Source of the DNA: Pseudacidovorax intermedius
GTDB taxonomy: Bacteria > Pseudomonadota > Gammaproteobacteria > Burkholderiales > Burkholderiaceae_C
Assembly (NCBI RefSeq): GCF_003350475.1
Contig: NZ_QQAV01000012.1
Span: forward strand, 1-64,000
Direction: 5' to 3'
DNA: 64,000 bases
The translations under genes and the position numbers were made by a program. This document shows, piece after piece, positions 11,011 through 19,807 of the stretch; position 1 is the first letter of the stretch; each line of letters begins with the position of its first letter. The notes beneath the pieces are model-generated. The model did not search any database, was not told the origin of the DNA, and saw nothing but the letters and a program-made list of their open reading frames with translations.

Positions 11011-11024
11011 CTCCAACGTTGGAG
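11011..11024. promoter_or_regulatory. Perfect 14-bp palindrome upstream of the ZIP transporter
   Basis: CTCCAACGTTGGAG is fully self-complementary, 52 bp upstream of the ZIP start and 237 bp upstream of moaA. Flanking bases add a second, wider pair (GCGCTCC at 10983-10989 with GGAGCGC at 11021-11027). It could be an operator for a metal-responsive regulator. No regulator can be named. The remainder of 10960-11260 shows no other signal to me and no molybdenum-cofactor riboswitch. Confidence 0.35.
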
Positions 11025-11260
11025 CGCTGCCAGTGAACCACCCGGCCCGCCCCGTCGATGTAGTCCGGGCGCCGGTCCGGCTACCAGCGGACGCAGGGGG
11101 TGTCCGCGGCTGGGCGTCGCCTGCCCGCGGGCAGCGCGCGGCCGTCCCCCCAGGGTTCTCCCGCAAGGTCAGACCCCACGCTGCGCCGGAATGCACCCCG
11201 TCGATAAACTGCAACGCCCACCGACGTCGCCCTTGCGAGGCGCCACTCCCCACACATCCC

Positions 11261-12394
11261 ATGGCCTTTCGCGTGATTCCCCTCGTCGACCAGCGCCGCG
11301 ATGCGCCCCTGCCCGCGCCGCGCGACGAAGACGGGGTGCGCGCAGGCCTGCTGCAGGACAGGCTCGGACGTCCCCTCACCGACCTGCGCATCAGCGTGAC
11401 CGACCGCTGCAATTTCCGCTGCAGCTACTGCATGCCCAAGGAGGTGTTCGACAAGAATCATGTCTACCTTCCGCATTCGGCGCTGCTCAGCTTCGAGGAG
11501 ATCACGCGTCTGGCGCGCGTGTTCGTCGACCAGGGCGTGCGCAAGATCCGCCTCACGGGGGGCGAACCGCTGCTGCGCAAGAACATCGAGCACCTGATCG
11601 AGCAACTCGCCGCGCTGCGCACGCCCGACGGGTCGCCACTGGATCTGACGCTCACCACCAACGGCTCGCTGCTGGCACGCAAGGCGCAGGCACTCAAGGC
11701 CGCGGGCCTGCAGCGCGTGACGGTCAGCCTCGATGCGCTTGACGACACCGTCTTCCGCCGCATGAACGACATGGACTTCCCGGTCGCGGACGTGCTGGCC
11801 GGCATCGATGCCGCGCGCGAGGCGGGGCTGGGGCCGATCAAGGTCAACATGGTGGTCAAGCGCGGCACCAACGAGCAGGAGATCCTGCCGATGGCGCGGC
11901 ACTTCCGCGAGCGGCATGGCGGCGACGTGGTGCTGCGCTTCATCGAATACATGGACGTGGGCGCCACCAACGGCTGGCGCATGGACGAGGTGATGCCTTC
12001 CGCCGACGTGGTGGCGCACATCGCCGCCGAGTTGCCGCTGCGACCCCTGGAGGCCAGCGCGCCGGGCGAGACCGCGCAGCGCTGGGCCTACGCCGATGGC
12101 CGTGGCGAGATCGGCGTCATCAGCAGCGTCACGCAGGCCTTCTGCCGCGATTGCAGCCGGCTTCGCCTTTCCACCGAAGGCCGCGTCTACCTTTGCCTCT
12201 TCGCCTCCCAGGGCCATGACCTGCGGCAACTGCTGCGCGGCGGTGCCGACGACGAGGCACTGGCGCGCACCGTGCGCAGCATCTGGACGCAGCGGGGCGA
12301 CCGCTATTCCGAGTTGCGGGCCCGCCGGCCTGCCGATGGCGTGGCCGAAGGCCCAGCCCCTCGCCGCGTCGAGATGAGCTACATCGGCGGATGA
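11261..12394 (+). CDS. moaA: GTP 3',8-cyclase (molybdenum cofactor biosynthesis protein A)
   Basis: This radical SAM enzyme starts molybdopterin synthesis by rearranging GTP, acting with MoaC. The 377-residue length is slightly above typical because of a 45-residue N-terminal extension. The SAM [4Fe-4S] motif is CNFRCSYC (Cys50, Cys54, Cys57). The second cluster is formed by [10 protein letters not shown] and the later CLF near residues 295-315. [13 protein letters not shown] is the conserved radical SAM GGE region, and the C-terminus ends in Gly-Gly, needed for activity in the family. It is the first of three cofactor genes moaA-mobA-moeA on the same strand. Its stop overlaps an ATG of a short reading frame that leads into mobA. 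Confidence 0.97.
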   Translation: MAFRVIPLVDQRRDAPLPAPRDEDGVRAGLLQDRLGRPLTDLRISVTDRCNFRCSYCMPKEVFDKNHVYLPHSALLSFEEITRLARVFVDQGVRKIRLTGGEPLLRKNIEHLIEQLAALRTPDGSPLDLTLTTNGSLLARKAQALKAAGLQRVTVSLDALDDTVFRRMNDMDFPVADVLAGIDAAREAGLGPIKVNMVVKRGTNEQEILPMARHFRERHGGDVVLRFIEYMDVGATNGWRMDEVMPSADVVAHIAAELPLRPLEASAPGETAQRWAYADGRGEIGVISSVTQAFCRDCSRLRLSTEGRVYLCLFASQGHDLRQLLRGGADDEALARTVRSIWTQRGDRYSELRARRPADGVAEGPAPRRVEMSYIGG

Positions 12395-12456
12395 CCGCCA
12401 GCCCTCTTGCCGCGTGGATGCGCACGCTGCCGGCCCGGCCGGAGGACCACCGTTGA
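12391..12456 (+). CDS. Possible 21-codon coupling ORF between moaA and mobA
   Basis: An ATG overlaps the moaA stop as ATGA. The frame reads [20 protein letters not shown] and one Arg, then ends in a TGA that overlaps the TTG start proposed for mobA. It could carry ribosomes from moaA to mobA by stop-start coupling. There is no good ribosome site of its own and the peptide has no recognisable feature, so it may be chance. Confidence 0.25.
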   Translation: MTASPLAAWMRTLPARPEDHR

Positions 12457-13106
12457 GCGCCGCTGACGAGCCGCTGCATCACCCACCCGCCCCTCGGACG
12501 GCCGCCCTCACCGGCGCCGTGCTGGCCGGCGGCCAGGGCCGGCGGATGGGCGGCGCCGACAAGGGCCTCCAGCCCTATCGCGGCCAGCCGCTGGCGTTCA
12601 ATGCGCTGCAGCGGCTGCAGCCGCAGGTGGACGCCTGCCTCATCAGCGCCAATCGCCATCTGCCCACCTACGAGACTTTCGGCGTACCGGTGGTACAGGA
12701 CAGCATCGCGGGGTTTGCCGGCCCACTCGCCGGCATGCTGGCCGCCATGGAGCGCTGCACCACGCCATGGCTGCTGACGGTGCCGTGCGACGTGCCGGCA
12801 TTCCCCCCCGACCTTGCCGCACGCCTGTTGCAGGCCGCCCGGTCCGCGGGAGCCGACATCGCCATCCCCACCGTTCGAAGCGGGCCCGGCGACGACGACG
12901 CGCGTCCGCAACCCGTGTTCTGCCTCGTGCACACGCGCCTGCACGCCAGCCTGTGCGACTGGCTGGCCCGCGGCGAGCGCCGCGTCATGGGCTGGGCACG
13001 CCAGCAGGGCGCGCAGCTGGTGCCCTTCGACCAGCCCGGCGACCCGGCCGCCTTCGCCAACATCAACACCCTGGAAGCGCTCGCCGCCCTCAACGACCAG
13101 CGCTGA
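12453..13106 (+). CDS. mobA: Molybdenum cofactor guanylyltransferase
   Basis: MobA transfers GMP to molybdopterin to make the guanine dinucleotide cofactor used by DMSO-reductase type enzymes. The GTP-binding signature LAGGQGRRMGGADKGL is at about residues 25-40, and TVPCDVPAFPPDL carries the conserved metal-binding Asp. At 217 residues it fits the family. I chose the TTG at 12453 because GGAGGA lies 6 nt before it; a GTG at 12414 is in frame but has no ribosome site. It sits between moaA and moeA and should be co-transcribed. Presence of mobA implies that the cell makes MGD-type molybdoenzymes. Confidence 0.94.
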   Translation: MSAADEPLHHPPAPRTAALTGAVLAGGQGRRMGGADKGLQPYRGQPLAFNALQRLQPQVDACLISANRHLPTYETFGVPVVQDSIAGFAGPLAGMLAAMERCTTPWLLTVPCDVPAFPPDLAARLLQAARSAGADIAIPTVRSGPGDDDARPQPVFCLVHTRLHASLCDWLARGERRVMGWARQQGAQLVPFDQPGDPAAFANINTLEALAALNDQR

Positions 13107-13152
13107 GGCGGCCGATACTCGGCGGCCGCGCCCTGCCGGCACGCCTCCCGCC

Positions 13153-14448
13153 ATGACCTCTTCGCCCAACCATCCCTCCCACGCCGACACCACGCCCGAC
13201 CTGCATGTCGACGAAGTGCACCAGCGCATCGCCCGTCTGGTCGCGCGTGGCCGCAAGGACCTGCCGACCGAGCAGATCGCGCTGGGTGAAGCAGTGGGCC
13301 GCATCCTGGCGGCGGACGTCCTGTCGCCGGTTTCCGTTCCGCCGCACGACAACGCCGCCATGGACGGCTATGCCTTCTCCGGCGCGGCGCTGCAGTCCGC
13401 CGGCGCGGAGCTGGACCTGCGCGTGGTGGGAAAAGCCCGCGCGGGCGCACCGTGGAACGGCCAGCTGGGCCCGGGCGAAGCCCTGCGCATCATGACGGGC
13501 GCCGTGATGCCACGGGGCGCCGACACCGTGGTGCCTCAGGAGCTGTGCCAGCCGCAGGCCGACCGGGTGCGCTTCGACCGCCTCCGCGTCGTCGCCGGCG
13601 CGCACTGCCGCAAGGCGGGCGAGGACCTGCGGGCCGGGGGCTTGGCACTGGCTGCGGGGACACGCCTGGCGCCCGCGGCGCTCGGCCTTCTCGCGAGTCT
13701 CGGACAGGCAGAGGTGAACGTGCGGCGCAGGCTCCGGGTCGCCGTCCTGTCCACCGGGGACGAACTGCTCCAGCCCGGCGAGCCGCCACGCCCCGGTGCG
13801 ATCTACGACAGCAACCGCACCACCCTCTCGGCGCTCGTGCGCAGCCTGGGCCTGGCGCCGCTCGACCTGGGCCCGGTGCCCGACCGGGCCGACGCCCTGG
13901 CCGCAGCGCTGACCGATGCCGGACGGCAGGCGGACGTGGTGATCAGCTCCGGCGGCGTGAGCGTGGGCGAGGCCGACCACACACGGTCCGCACTCGCAGC
14001 ATCGGGCGAACTGGCCTTCTGGCACGTCGCGATGCGCCCCGGCCGCCCCTTTGCTGCTGGCGTGCTGACGGGCGATGCCGGCGCCCCGCTTCCCTTCTTC
14101 GGCCTTCCGGGCAACCCGGTGGCCGCGATGGTGAGCTTTCTGGTCTTCGTGCGGCCGGCGCTGCTGCAACTGGCCGGGTGCGGCGCAGCCGAGGCGGTCG
14201 CGCCGCCCCTGGTGCGTGCACGCACGAGCCGCGCGCTGCGCAAGCGCCCCGGCCGGACCGAGTACCAGCGCGCGGTGCTCCGCCGGGTGCCCGGCGCCCT
14301 GCCGGTGGTCGACGTCGCGCTCAACCAGAGTTCGGCGGTGCTCAGCGCGATGGTGGCGGCAGACGCCCTGGTCGTGCTGCCGCACGATCAGGGCCACGTC
14401 GACGCCGACGAGGAAGTCGACGTGCTGCTGCTGGACACGCTGTCCTGA
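13153..14448 (+). CDS. moeA: Molybdopterin molybdotransferase
   Basis: MoeA inserts molybdate into adenylylated molybdopterin. The 431-residue protein shows the family order: an N-terminal linker domain, the block PPHDNAAMDGYAFSG (about residues 62-76), MTGAVMPRGADTVVP, the MoCF-like domain with LSTGDELLQPG and SNRTTLSALVRSLG, and SSGGVSVGEADHT. The C-terminal beta domain ends near KRPGRTEYQRAVLRR. The in-frame region upstream of 13153 overlaps mobA and is not MoeA-like. It lies 46 bp after mobA in the same operon. It is convergent with rnhA. Confidence 0.97.
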   Translation: MTSSPNHPSHADTTPDLHVDEVHQRIARLVARGRKDLPTEQIALGEAVGRILAADVLSPVSVPPHDNAAMDGYAFSGAALQSAGAELDLRVVGKARAGAPWNGQLGPGEALRIMTGAVMPRGADTVVPQELCQPQADRVRFDRLRVVAGAHCRKAGEDLRAGGLALAAGTRLAPAALGLLASLGQAEVNVRRRLRVAVLSTGDELLQPGEPPRPGAIYDSNRTTLSALVRSLGLAPLDLGPVPDRADALAAALTDAGRQADVVISSGGVSVGEADHTRSALAASGELAFWHVAMRPGRPFAAGVLTGDAGAPLPFFGLPGNPVAAMVSFLVFVRPALLQLAGCGAAEAVAPPLVRARTSRALRKRPGRTEYQRAVLRRVPGALPVVDVALNQSSAVLSAMVAADALVVLPHDQGHVDADEEVDVLLLDTLS

Positions 14449-14499
14449 CGGCGGCGCGCGCCTGGCGCCCGGCGGTCGCCGTGAACAACGACGGAAAGC

Positions 14500-14949
14500 T
14501 CAGGCGCGCCCCTGCGCGTGCAGCACGCCACGGTTGGCGAGTGCGTCCGCGCGTTCATTGCCTGGATCGCCCGAGTGCCCGCGCACCCAGCGCCATTCGA
14601 TCTGGTGCCCGCCGTCGGCCACCAGCTGATCGAGCCGCTTCCACAGCTCCACATTCTTGACCGGCTGACCGGTCGAGGTGCGCCAGCCCTTGGCCTTCCA
14701 GCTGCGGATCCAGGACGTGATGCCCTGGCGCACGTACTGGCTGTCCAGGAAGAGCACCACGCGGCAGGGCCGCTTGAGCGCGGCCAGCGCCTCGATCACC
14801 GCCATCAGCTCCATGCGGTTGTTGGTGGTGTCCAGCTCGCCGCCGAAGATTTCTTTTTCAAAGGTGCCGGACTTGAGCCAGGCGCCCCAGCCGCCTGGGC
14901 CGGGATTGCCCTTGCAGGCACCGTCGGTGTAGATCGTGACTTCGTTCAA
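14500..14949 (-). CDS. rnhA: Ribonuclease HI
   Basis: The enzyme degrades the RNA strand of RNA-DNA hybrids. All active-site residues are visible in the 149-residue protein: Asp9 in [15 protein letters not shown], Glu47 in NNRMELMAV, Asp69 in LFLDSQYV and Asp135 in NERADALA, with His125 in VRGHSGD. The family-like N-terminus NEVTIYTDG is preceded by TTG, not ATG; the TTG overlaps the TGA stop of the upstream methyltransferase (TTGA), implying coupled translation. A longer in-frame extension would lie inside that methyltransferase gene and is rejected. Confidence 0.96.
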   Translation of the reverse strand: MNEVTIYTDGACKGNPGPGGWGAWLKSGTFEKEIFGGELDTTNNRMELMAVIEALAALKRPCRVVLFLDSQYVRQGITSWIRSWKAKGWRTSTGQPVKNVELWKRLDQLVADGGHQIEWRWVRGHSGDPGNERADALANRGVLHAQGRA

Positions 14950-15722
14950 AGGGTGTGTTTCTTTCCAGTTCTGGACGTCCGGCCGGCGATCGGGCGCGGT
15001 GCCGCAGCCATCGCCGGTCGCCGCTTCCAGTCGGCCGGCAGCAGACGCATGCCGCGCACGCGCTTGACCGCGACGACGAAATAGACGGCGCCGAAGATGG
15101 GCCACCAGCGCTCGCCCAGGTCGTCCATCCAGCGGTAGCGCTGCAGCCAGGCTTCACCGCGCGCGGCCGGCCGGTACAAGCCGAAGCGGCCGGACTCGAC
15201 CTCGAAGCCCAGCAGACGCAGCCAGTCGCGCAGACGCCAGTAGTTGATGAGTTCGGAGGGGCCCGGCAAATAAAGTTCGCCGCCGCCCAGATGCCGGTAC
15301 AGTCGGGCCCGGCGCTGCCGCAGGCCCCAGAGACTCGCCGGGTTCAGCCCGCACACGACCACGCGGCCTTCGGGCACCAGCACCCGTTCCACCTCGCGCA
15401 GCGTGGTGTGCGGGTCGGCCGCGAGTTCGAGCGTGTGGGGCAGCGTGACGAGGTCCAGGCTGTTGGCGCCGAAGGGCAAGGCCGAGAAGTCCGTCAGCAG
15501 GCGGGCCGAAGCGGCCGGCGTCTCCTCGGAACCACCGGCCAGCCAGCGATGCGGCATGCGGTTGGTGCGCAGCGTGTCGATCTCGGCACAGCCCAGCTGC
15601 AGTGCGTGATAACCAAAGATGTCGACCACCGCCTCGTCGAACTGCGACGCCTCCCAGGCCTGCAGCAGGCGGCCGGGCGGGGTCTTCAACCAATCGCCCA
15701 ACTTTATAATTTGATCGGTCAT
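14946..15722 (-). CDS. Class I SAM-dependent methyltransferase (type 11)
   Basis: The 258-residue protein belongs to the Methyltransf_11-like family that is commonly found beside gloB and rnhA in betaproteobacteria. The start [17 protein letters not shown] is typical of the group. Motif regions include [19 protein letters not shown] (motif II/post-I) and [18 protein letters not shown] (motif III). The Gly-rich SAM loop is degenerate: the expected E/DxGxGxG is replaced by [10 protein letters not shown]. The target is unknown. Its ATG at 15722 shares two bases with the ATG of the divergent gloB. The C-terminal 30 residues are basic and low-complexity. It is followed by rnhA with a TTGA overlap. 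Confidence 0.85.
   Translation of the reverse strand: MTDQIIKLGDWLKTPPGRLLQAWEASQFDEAVVDIFGYHALQLGCAEIDTLRTNRMPHRWLAGGSEETPAASARLLTDFSALPFGANSLDLVTLPHTLELAADPHTTLREVERVLVPEGRVVVCGLNPASLWGLRQRRARLYRHLGGGELYLPGPSELINYWRLRDWLRLLGFEVESGRFGLYRPAARGEAWLQRYRWMDDLGERWWPIFGAVYFVVAVKRVRGMRLLPADWKRRPAMAAAPRPIAGRTSRTGKKHTL
15705..15720 (+). promoter_or_regulatory. Perfect -10 box immediately before gloB; near-leaderless transcript likely
   Basis: TATAAT at 15705-15710 is followed by only 10 bases before the gloB ATG at 15721. A normal start point would be near 15717, leaving 3-4 nt of leader or none. No good -35 is seen at 17 bp; TCTTCA at 15683 is weak. The box lies within codons 5-6 of the divergent methyltransferase gene. 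Confidence 0.5.
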
Positions 15723-16509
15723 GACCCTTGTTCCGTTGCCTGCTTTCGCCGACAACTACATCTGGATGCTCCAGATCGACGGGCAGGCCGCCGTGGTGGA
15801 TCCAGGCGACGCCGGACCGGTGTTCGACGCCTTGGCCCGGGAGCCCGGGCTTGAACTGGCGGCGATTCTAGTCACACACCATCACGGCGATCACACGGGC
15901 GGCGTGGCTGCGCTGCGCGAGGCGACGGGGGCCCAGGTCTTCGGTCCCGCCACCGAAAACATCCCCCAGCCCTTCGCGCCGATGCGCGGTGGCGACCACG
16001 CGCAGGCACTCGGCCTGCGCTTCGATGTCATCGATGTACCCGGCCACACGGCCGGCCATATCGCCTACGTGCTGCGCGAGCCGCCGGCCCCGCTTTCCCA
16101 CCCGCTGCTCTTCTGCGGCGACACCCTCTTCTCGGGCGGCTGCGGCCGCCTGTTCGAGGGCACACCGGCGCAGATGCTGGCCTCGCTCGATGCGCTGGCC
16201 GCCCTGCCCGACGACACCCAGGTGTGCTGCGCGCACGAGTACACCCTGTCCAACCTGCGATTCGCCCTCGCCGTGGAACCCGGCAATGGCGCGCTGATCG
16301 ACTACGAGCGCCAATGCCAGGCATTGCGCGCCCAGGGGCGCCCCACCCTGCCGGCCCGGCTGGCGATGGAGCGCCGCACCAACCCCTTTCTGCGCTCGCG
16401 CGAAGGCACCGTCATCGCCGCCGTCCAGGCGCACGCGCCCGGCGTGCAGTCCGACGACGAGGTTGCCGTCTTCGCTGCCCTGCGCCAATGGAAAAACGAC
16501 TTCCGATGA
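15721..16509 (+). CDS. gloB: Hydroxyacylglutathione hydrolase (glyoxalase II)
   Basis: The enzyme hydrolyses S-lactoylglutathione to lactate and glutathione in methylglyoxal detoxification. The metallo-beta-lactamase motif THHHGDH gives His53, His55, Asp57 and His58. Further metal ligands are in VPGHTAGHI and FCGDTLFSGGCGRLFEGT, and CCAHEYTLSNL matches the glyoxalase II C-terminal helical domain that ends in NPFLR. The 262-residue length is standard. The start codon overlaps that of the divergent methyltransferase, and there is no ribosome site, consistent with a leaderless or nearly leaderless mRNA. Its stop overlaps the mltD start as ATGA. Confidence 0.96.
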   Translation: MTLVPLPAFADNYIWMLQIDGQAAVVDPGDAGPVFDALAREPGLELAAILVTHHHGDHTGGVAALREATGAQVFGPATENIPQPFAPMRGGDHAQALGLRFDVIDVPGHTAGHIAYVLREPPAPLSHPLLFCGDTLFSGGCGRLFEGTPAQMLASLDALAALPDDTQVCCAHEYTLSNLRFALAVEPGNGALIDYERQCQALRAQGRPTLPARLAMERRTNPFLRSREGTVIAAVQAHAPGVQSDDEVAVFAALRQWKNDFR

Positions 16510-18098
16510 AGAGACTTCTCGCCGCCGCCATGGTGGCTGCCTCGCTGTTCCTGGCCGGCTGCGCCAGCACCCCGCCCGACTCCAAGGCGATCCAGGCCGC
16601 CGCAACGGCCTCCTCGTCCTCCGCCGCGCCGGTCTATCCCACAGGCCGGCTGACGCCGCTGGTGCCCGGCAGCCAGGAATGGACCGGCCACAGCGTGGTC
16701 ACCCTCGCGCCGCCGGTGGACATGTGGGACCGCATCCGCCGCGGCTTCAAGATGCCCGACCTGGACAGCGACCTCGTGCGTGACCGCGAGCAGTGGTACG
16801 CCACCCGGCCCGACTACATCCAGCGGATGACCGAGCGCTCCAGCAAGTACATCTTCCACATCGTCGAAGAGCTCGAACGGCGCGGCATGCCCACCGAGCT
16901 GGCGCTGCTGCCCTACATCGAGAGCGCCTTCAACCCGCAGGCCGTCTCCAGCGCGCGCGCCACCGGCATGTGGCAGTTCATGCCGGCCACCGGCACCGAC
17001 TACGACCTCAAGCAGAACCTGTTCCGCGACGACCGGCGCGACGTGGTCGCCTCCACCCGCGCCGCCCTCGACTACCTGCAGCGCCTCTACACCATGTTCG
17101 GCGACTGGCAGCTGGCGCTGGCGGCCTACAACTGGGGCGAGGGCAACGTGGGCCGCGCCATCGCGCGCAATCAGAAGGCCGGCCTGCCCACGGGCTACGC
17201 CGACCTGAAGATGCCCGACGAGACCCGCTACTACGTGCCGAAGCTGCAGGCGGTGAAGAACATCGTCGCCAACCCGCAGCAGTTCGGCGTCGACCTGCCC
17301 TTCATCGCCAACCACCCCTACTTCCAGACCGTCGAGCTCACGCGCGACCTGGACGTGGAACTCGCCGCCAAGCTGGCCGACGTGCGCATCGAGGACTTCC
17401 GGGCCCTCAACCCCGCCGCGCACAAGCCGGTGCTGCTGGCCGCCAGCGGCACGCCCATCCTGCTGCCCTGGGACAACGCCGCCGTCTTCAAGCGCAACTT
17501 CGAGGCCTACAACCAGGGCCAGTACGCGAGCTGGACGGCCTGGACGGTGCCCTCGACCATGACCGTGGCCGACGCCGCCCAGCGCGCCGGCATGAACGAA
17601 GCCGACCTGCGGGCGATGAACAACATCCCGCCGCGCATGCTGATCAAGTCGGGCTCCACGCTGATCGTGCCGCGCACCGCCCGCGTGAAGGAAGACGTGG
17701 CCGCGGTGGTGGCCGAGACCGGCCACCTGAGCTTCGAGCCCGAGATCGTCACCCGCCGCACCGTGGTCAAGGCGGGCCGCAACGACAGCGTCACCAGCAT
17801 CGCCAACCGCTACAAGCTCAGCCCCGCACGCGTGGCGCAGTGGAACGACGTGGCAGCGGGCCACCGCTTCAAGCGCGGCTTCCAGGTCGTGGTGTACCTG
17901 CCCGTGCGGGCGGCGGCCGCCGAGAACGTGGGCAGCGGCGCCAAGCATGCCGTGGTCACCAGCAAACGCGGCGGCGGCGTGGCGCGGGCCGCGGTCGCAC
18001 CGGTGTCCACGCGCGCGATCGCGCGCAGCACCACCGCCAGCTCGAAGAAGGCGGTCACGTCGCCCCGCGGCGGCTCGCCGTCCAAGAAGAAGCGCTGA
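16506..18098 (+). CDS. mltD: Membrane-bound lytic murein transglycosylase D, lipoprotein with LysM domains
   Basis: MltD cleaves glycan strands of peptidoglycan with 1,6-anhydro product formation. The N-terminus MKRLLAAAMVAASLFLAGC is a lipoprotein signal with lipidated Cys19. The SLT domain (about residues 110-250) has the catalytic Glu139 in LPYIESAFNPQAVS, then ATGMWQFMPATG and LALAAYNWGEGNV. Two LysM-like repeats follow, at about residues 340-395 and 415-465, the second less conserved. The C-terminal 60 residues are Ser/Arg/Lys-rich and disordered. At 530 residues it fits the family. ATG overlaps the gloB stop, so the pair is probably co-translated. Confidence 0.95.
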   Translation: MKRLLAAAMVAASLFLAGCASTPPDSKAIQAAATASSSSAAPVYPTGRLTPLVPGSQEWTGHSVVTLAPPVDMWDRIRRGFKMPDLDSDLVRDREQWYATRPDYIQRMTERSSKYIFHIVEELERRGMPTELALLPYIESAFNPQAVSSARATGMWQFMPATGTDYDLKQNLFRDDRRDVVASTRAALDYLQRLYTMFGDWQLALAAYNWGEGNVGRAIARNQKAGLPTGYADLKMPDETRYYVPKLQAVKNIVANPQQFGVDLPFIANHPYFQTVELTRDLDVELAAKLADVRIEDFRALNPAAHKPVLLAASGTPILLPWDNAAVFKRNFEAYNQGQYASWTAWTVPSTMTVADAAQRAGMNEADLRAMNNIPPRMLIKSGSTLIVPRTARVKEDVAAVVAETGHLSFEPEIVTRRTVVKAGRNDSVTSIANRYKLSPARVAQWNDVAAGHRFKRGFQVVVYLPVRAAAAENVGSGAKHAVVTSKRGGGVARAAVAPVSTRAIARSTTASSKKAVTSPRGGSPSKKKR

Positions 18099-18156
18099 CC
18101 GCCCCGGTGCCCGTCCGCGGCGAGCCGCAACGGCCGCGCCCGCGGCGGGCCGCCGG

Positions 18157-19191
18157 TCAGGCCTTGTAGCGCTCCTTGGCGCGCTGGGCGAAGTCGTTGG
18201 TGTAGAGCCGGTCCAGCTCGATCCGCTCCGGCCTGAAGCTGGCGTCGAAGGTGGTCATGGCAGCCAGCGCCGTGCGCGGCCCTTCCGGGGGAACCAGCCC
18301 GTCCAGCGCGATCGACTCGCGCACCTTGTCGAACGCCGCCAGGTACAACGCGCGGTCGCCGAGCAGGTGGCTTTCGGGAAGTGTCTTGATGAGGTCGCCG
18401 GGCCCGGCCGTCTGCAGCCACTTGAGGCTGTGCACGACCGCATTGGCCACCGCCTGCGCCGTGTTGGGCGCGCGCCGCAGGAAGTCCTCGGACGCATAGA
18501 GACAAGCGGCCGGCATGGGACCGCCGAACACCTCGGCCGTGCCACGCAAGGTGCGGCAATCGGCGATCAGCTTCACATCGCCCTTCTGCTCGAGCATGGT
18601 CATCACCGGCTCGCTGTTGCTCATGGCATCCACCTGGCCCGTGCGCAGCGCGGAGAGCGCGCCCGCGGACGAGCCCACGCCCACATACTGCACGTCCGCC
18701 GGGCGCAGGCCGCCGCGGGCCGCCACCAGGCTGGCCATCATGTGCGTGGCCGATCCAACGGCCGACACGCCCACGCGACGCCCGCGCAGATCGGGCACCG
18801 CCTGATAGGCCGCGAAGCCCTTGGTCGACGTGCCCATGGCCACCTGGGGCGCGCGGCCCTGCAACACGAAGCAAGGGAAGAACTGGCCGCCGGCCTGCAG
18901 GTTCAACGTGTGCTCGAAGGCACCGGAGCAGATGTCGGCCGAGCCGCTCAGCAGGGCCTGCAGGGCCCGCGCGCCCGCCGCATGGTCCACCACCTCCACG
19001 TCCAGGCCCTCGGCCCGGAAGTAGCCCAGCTGCTCGGACAGCGTCAGGGGCAGGTAGTAGAACGACGCCTTGCCCGCGACGGCAATGACGACGCGGTTCT
19101 TTTCGAGCCGCGGCTGGGTGCGCACGCCAGGCGCGATGGCCAGCGCGGCACCTGCGGCGGCCGCGGCGCAGAAGGCGCGGCGGTGGAGCAT
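18157..19191 (-). CDS. ABC transporter substrate-binding protein (NMT1/SsuA-like), probable Tat signal
   Basis: The 344-residue periplasmic binding protein has an N-terminus MLHRRAFCAAAAAG with a twin-arginine-like RR before the hydrophobic stretch, and likely cleavage after about residue 25. YYLPLTLSEQLGYFRAEGL and LQALLSGSADICSGAFEHTL match the NMT1/SsuA/TauA family that binds sulfonates, nitrate-like anions or pyrimidine precursors. No permease or ATPase gene is adjacent, so it is an orphan or works with a distant transporter. Ligand unknown. The 213-bp stretch between its start and the MAPEG gene shows nothing I can interpret. Confidence 0.85.
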   Translation of the reverse strand: MLHRRAFCAAAAAGAALAIAPGVRTQPRLEKNRVVIAVAGKASFYYLPLTLSEQLGYFRAEGLDVEVVDHAAGARALQALLSGSADICSGAFEHTLNLQAGGQFFPCFVLQGRAPQVAMGTSTKGFAAYQAVPDLRGRRVGVSAVGSATHMMASLVAARGGLRPADVQYVGVGSSAGALSALRTGQVDAMSNSEPVMTMLEQKGDVKLIADCRTLRGTAEVFGGPMPAACLYASEDFLRRAPNTAQAVANAVVHSLKWLQTAGPGDLIKTLPESHLLGDRALYLAAFDKVRESIALDGLVPPEGPRTALAAMTTFDASFRPERIELDRLYTNDFAQRAKERYKA

Positions 19192-19404
19192 GGCAGCGGT
19201 GGTTCCTCTCTGGCAAAGCTGTGGTGCTCGCTGACAGGGCCGCCGCCCCGTCGCATCGAGGGGGCCGCACCTGGCAGGAGAGCCCGGGCGTTTGCCACGA
19301 GCTTAGGAGGCGCCGACGCGCGGCAGCATCCGGACCATCCCCCACACGGGTTTCCACGGAACGCACCGCGGGCAGCGGCGGCCCCGTGCGGCCGGCGGGG
19401 CGGC

Positions 19405-19797
19405 TCAGCGCCCGACGAAGAGGATCGCGATGTTGACCAGCAGCGCCAGCGCGAACACGGCGCTGCGCATCGTGCTGCGTCCGCGGATGTAGAGCGACAC
19501 GAACACCACCCGCAGCAGCACGTAGGCGACCGCGAGGGCATCGAGCCGAGCCTGCGCCGCGCCGTACTGGTGGGCGATGACCACCGCGCCGATGAAGAAG
19601 GGCAGGCTCTCGAAGCCATTGGCATGGGCCGCCATGGCCCGCGCGCGCCAGCCCTCCAGGCGACCGGCCCAGTCGCGTGGCGCATCGTTGTCGCGGCGGG
19701 CGAAGGCGCCCGCCTTGGCGATGTACGCCGTCAGGTAGGGCAGCAAGGCGGCCACCAGCACGCACCAGTAGGCCAGCGTCAGGTGGCTCGCGTTCAT
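19405..19797 (-). CDS. MAPEG family membrane protein
   Basis: The 130-residue protein has four hydrophobic helices and the family pattern: YWCVLVAALLPYLTAYIAK, then RRDNDAPRDW, ARAMAAHANGFESLPFFIGAV in the second helix, and LRVVFVSLYIRG. The invariant Arg/Asn/Glu cluster (R..AAHANGFE) fits a glutathione-binding site in MAPEG proteins. It is an inner-membrane protein of unknown substrate, possibly a glutathione transferase. ATG at 19797 was chosen; upstream in-frame sequence overlaps recR. It is 10 bp downstream of recR and likely shares the dnaX-ybaB-recR transcript. Confidence 0.88.
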   Translation of the reverse strand: MNASHLTLAYWCVLVAALLPYLTAYIAKAGAFARRDNDAPRDWAGRLEGWRARAMAAHANGFESLPFFIGAVVIAHQYGAAQARLDALAVAYVLLRVVFVSLYIRGRSTMRSAVFALALLVNIAILFVGR

Positions 19798-19807
19798 GCC
19801 TTGCGCC

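Noticed and set aside
10960-11260. Molybdenum cofactor riboswitch before moaA
   Set aside because: I looked for the conserved multi-helix core and found no match; only the palindrome at 11011 stands out.
16302-17948. Leftward 548-codon frame opposite gloB/mltD
   Set aside because: Gly/Val/His-rich shadow composition and no domains; mltD on the other strand is certain.
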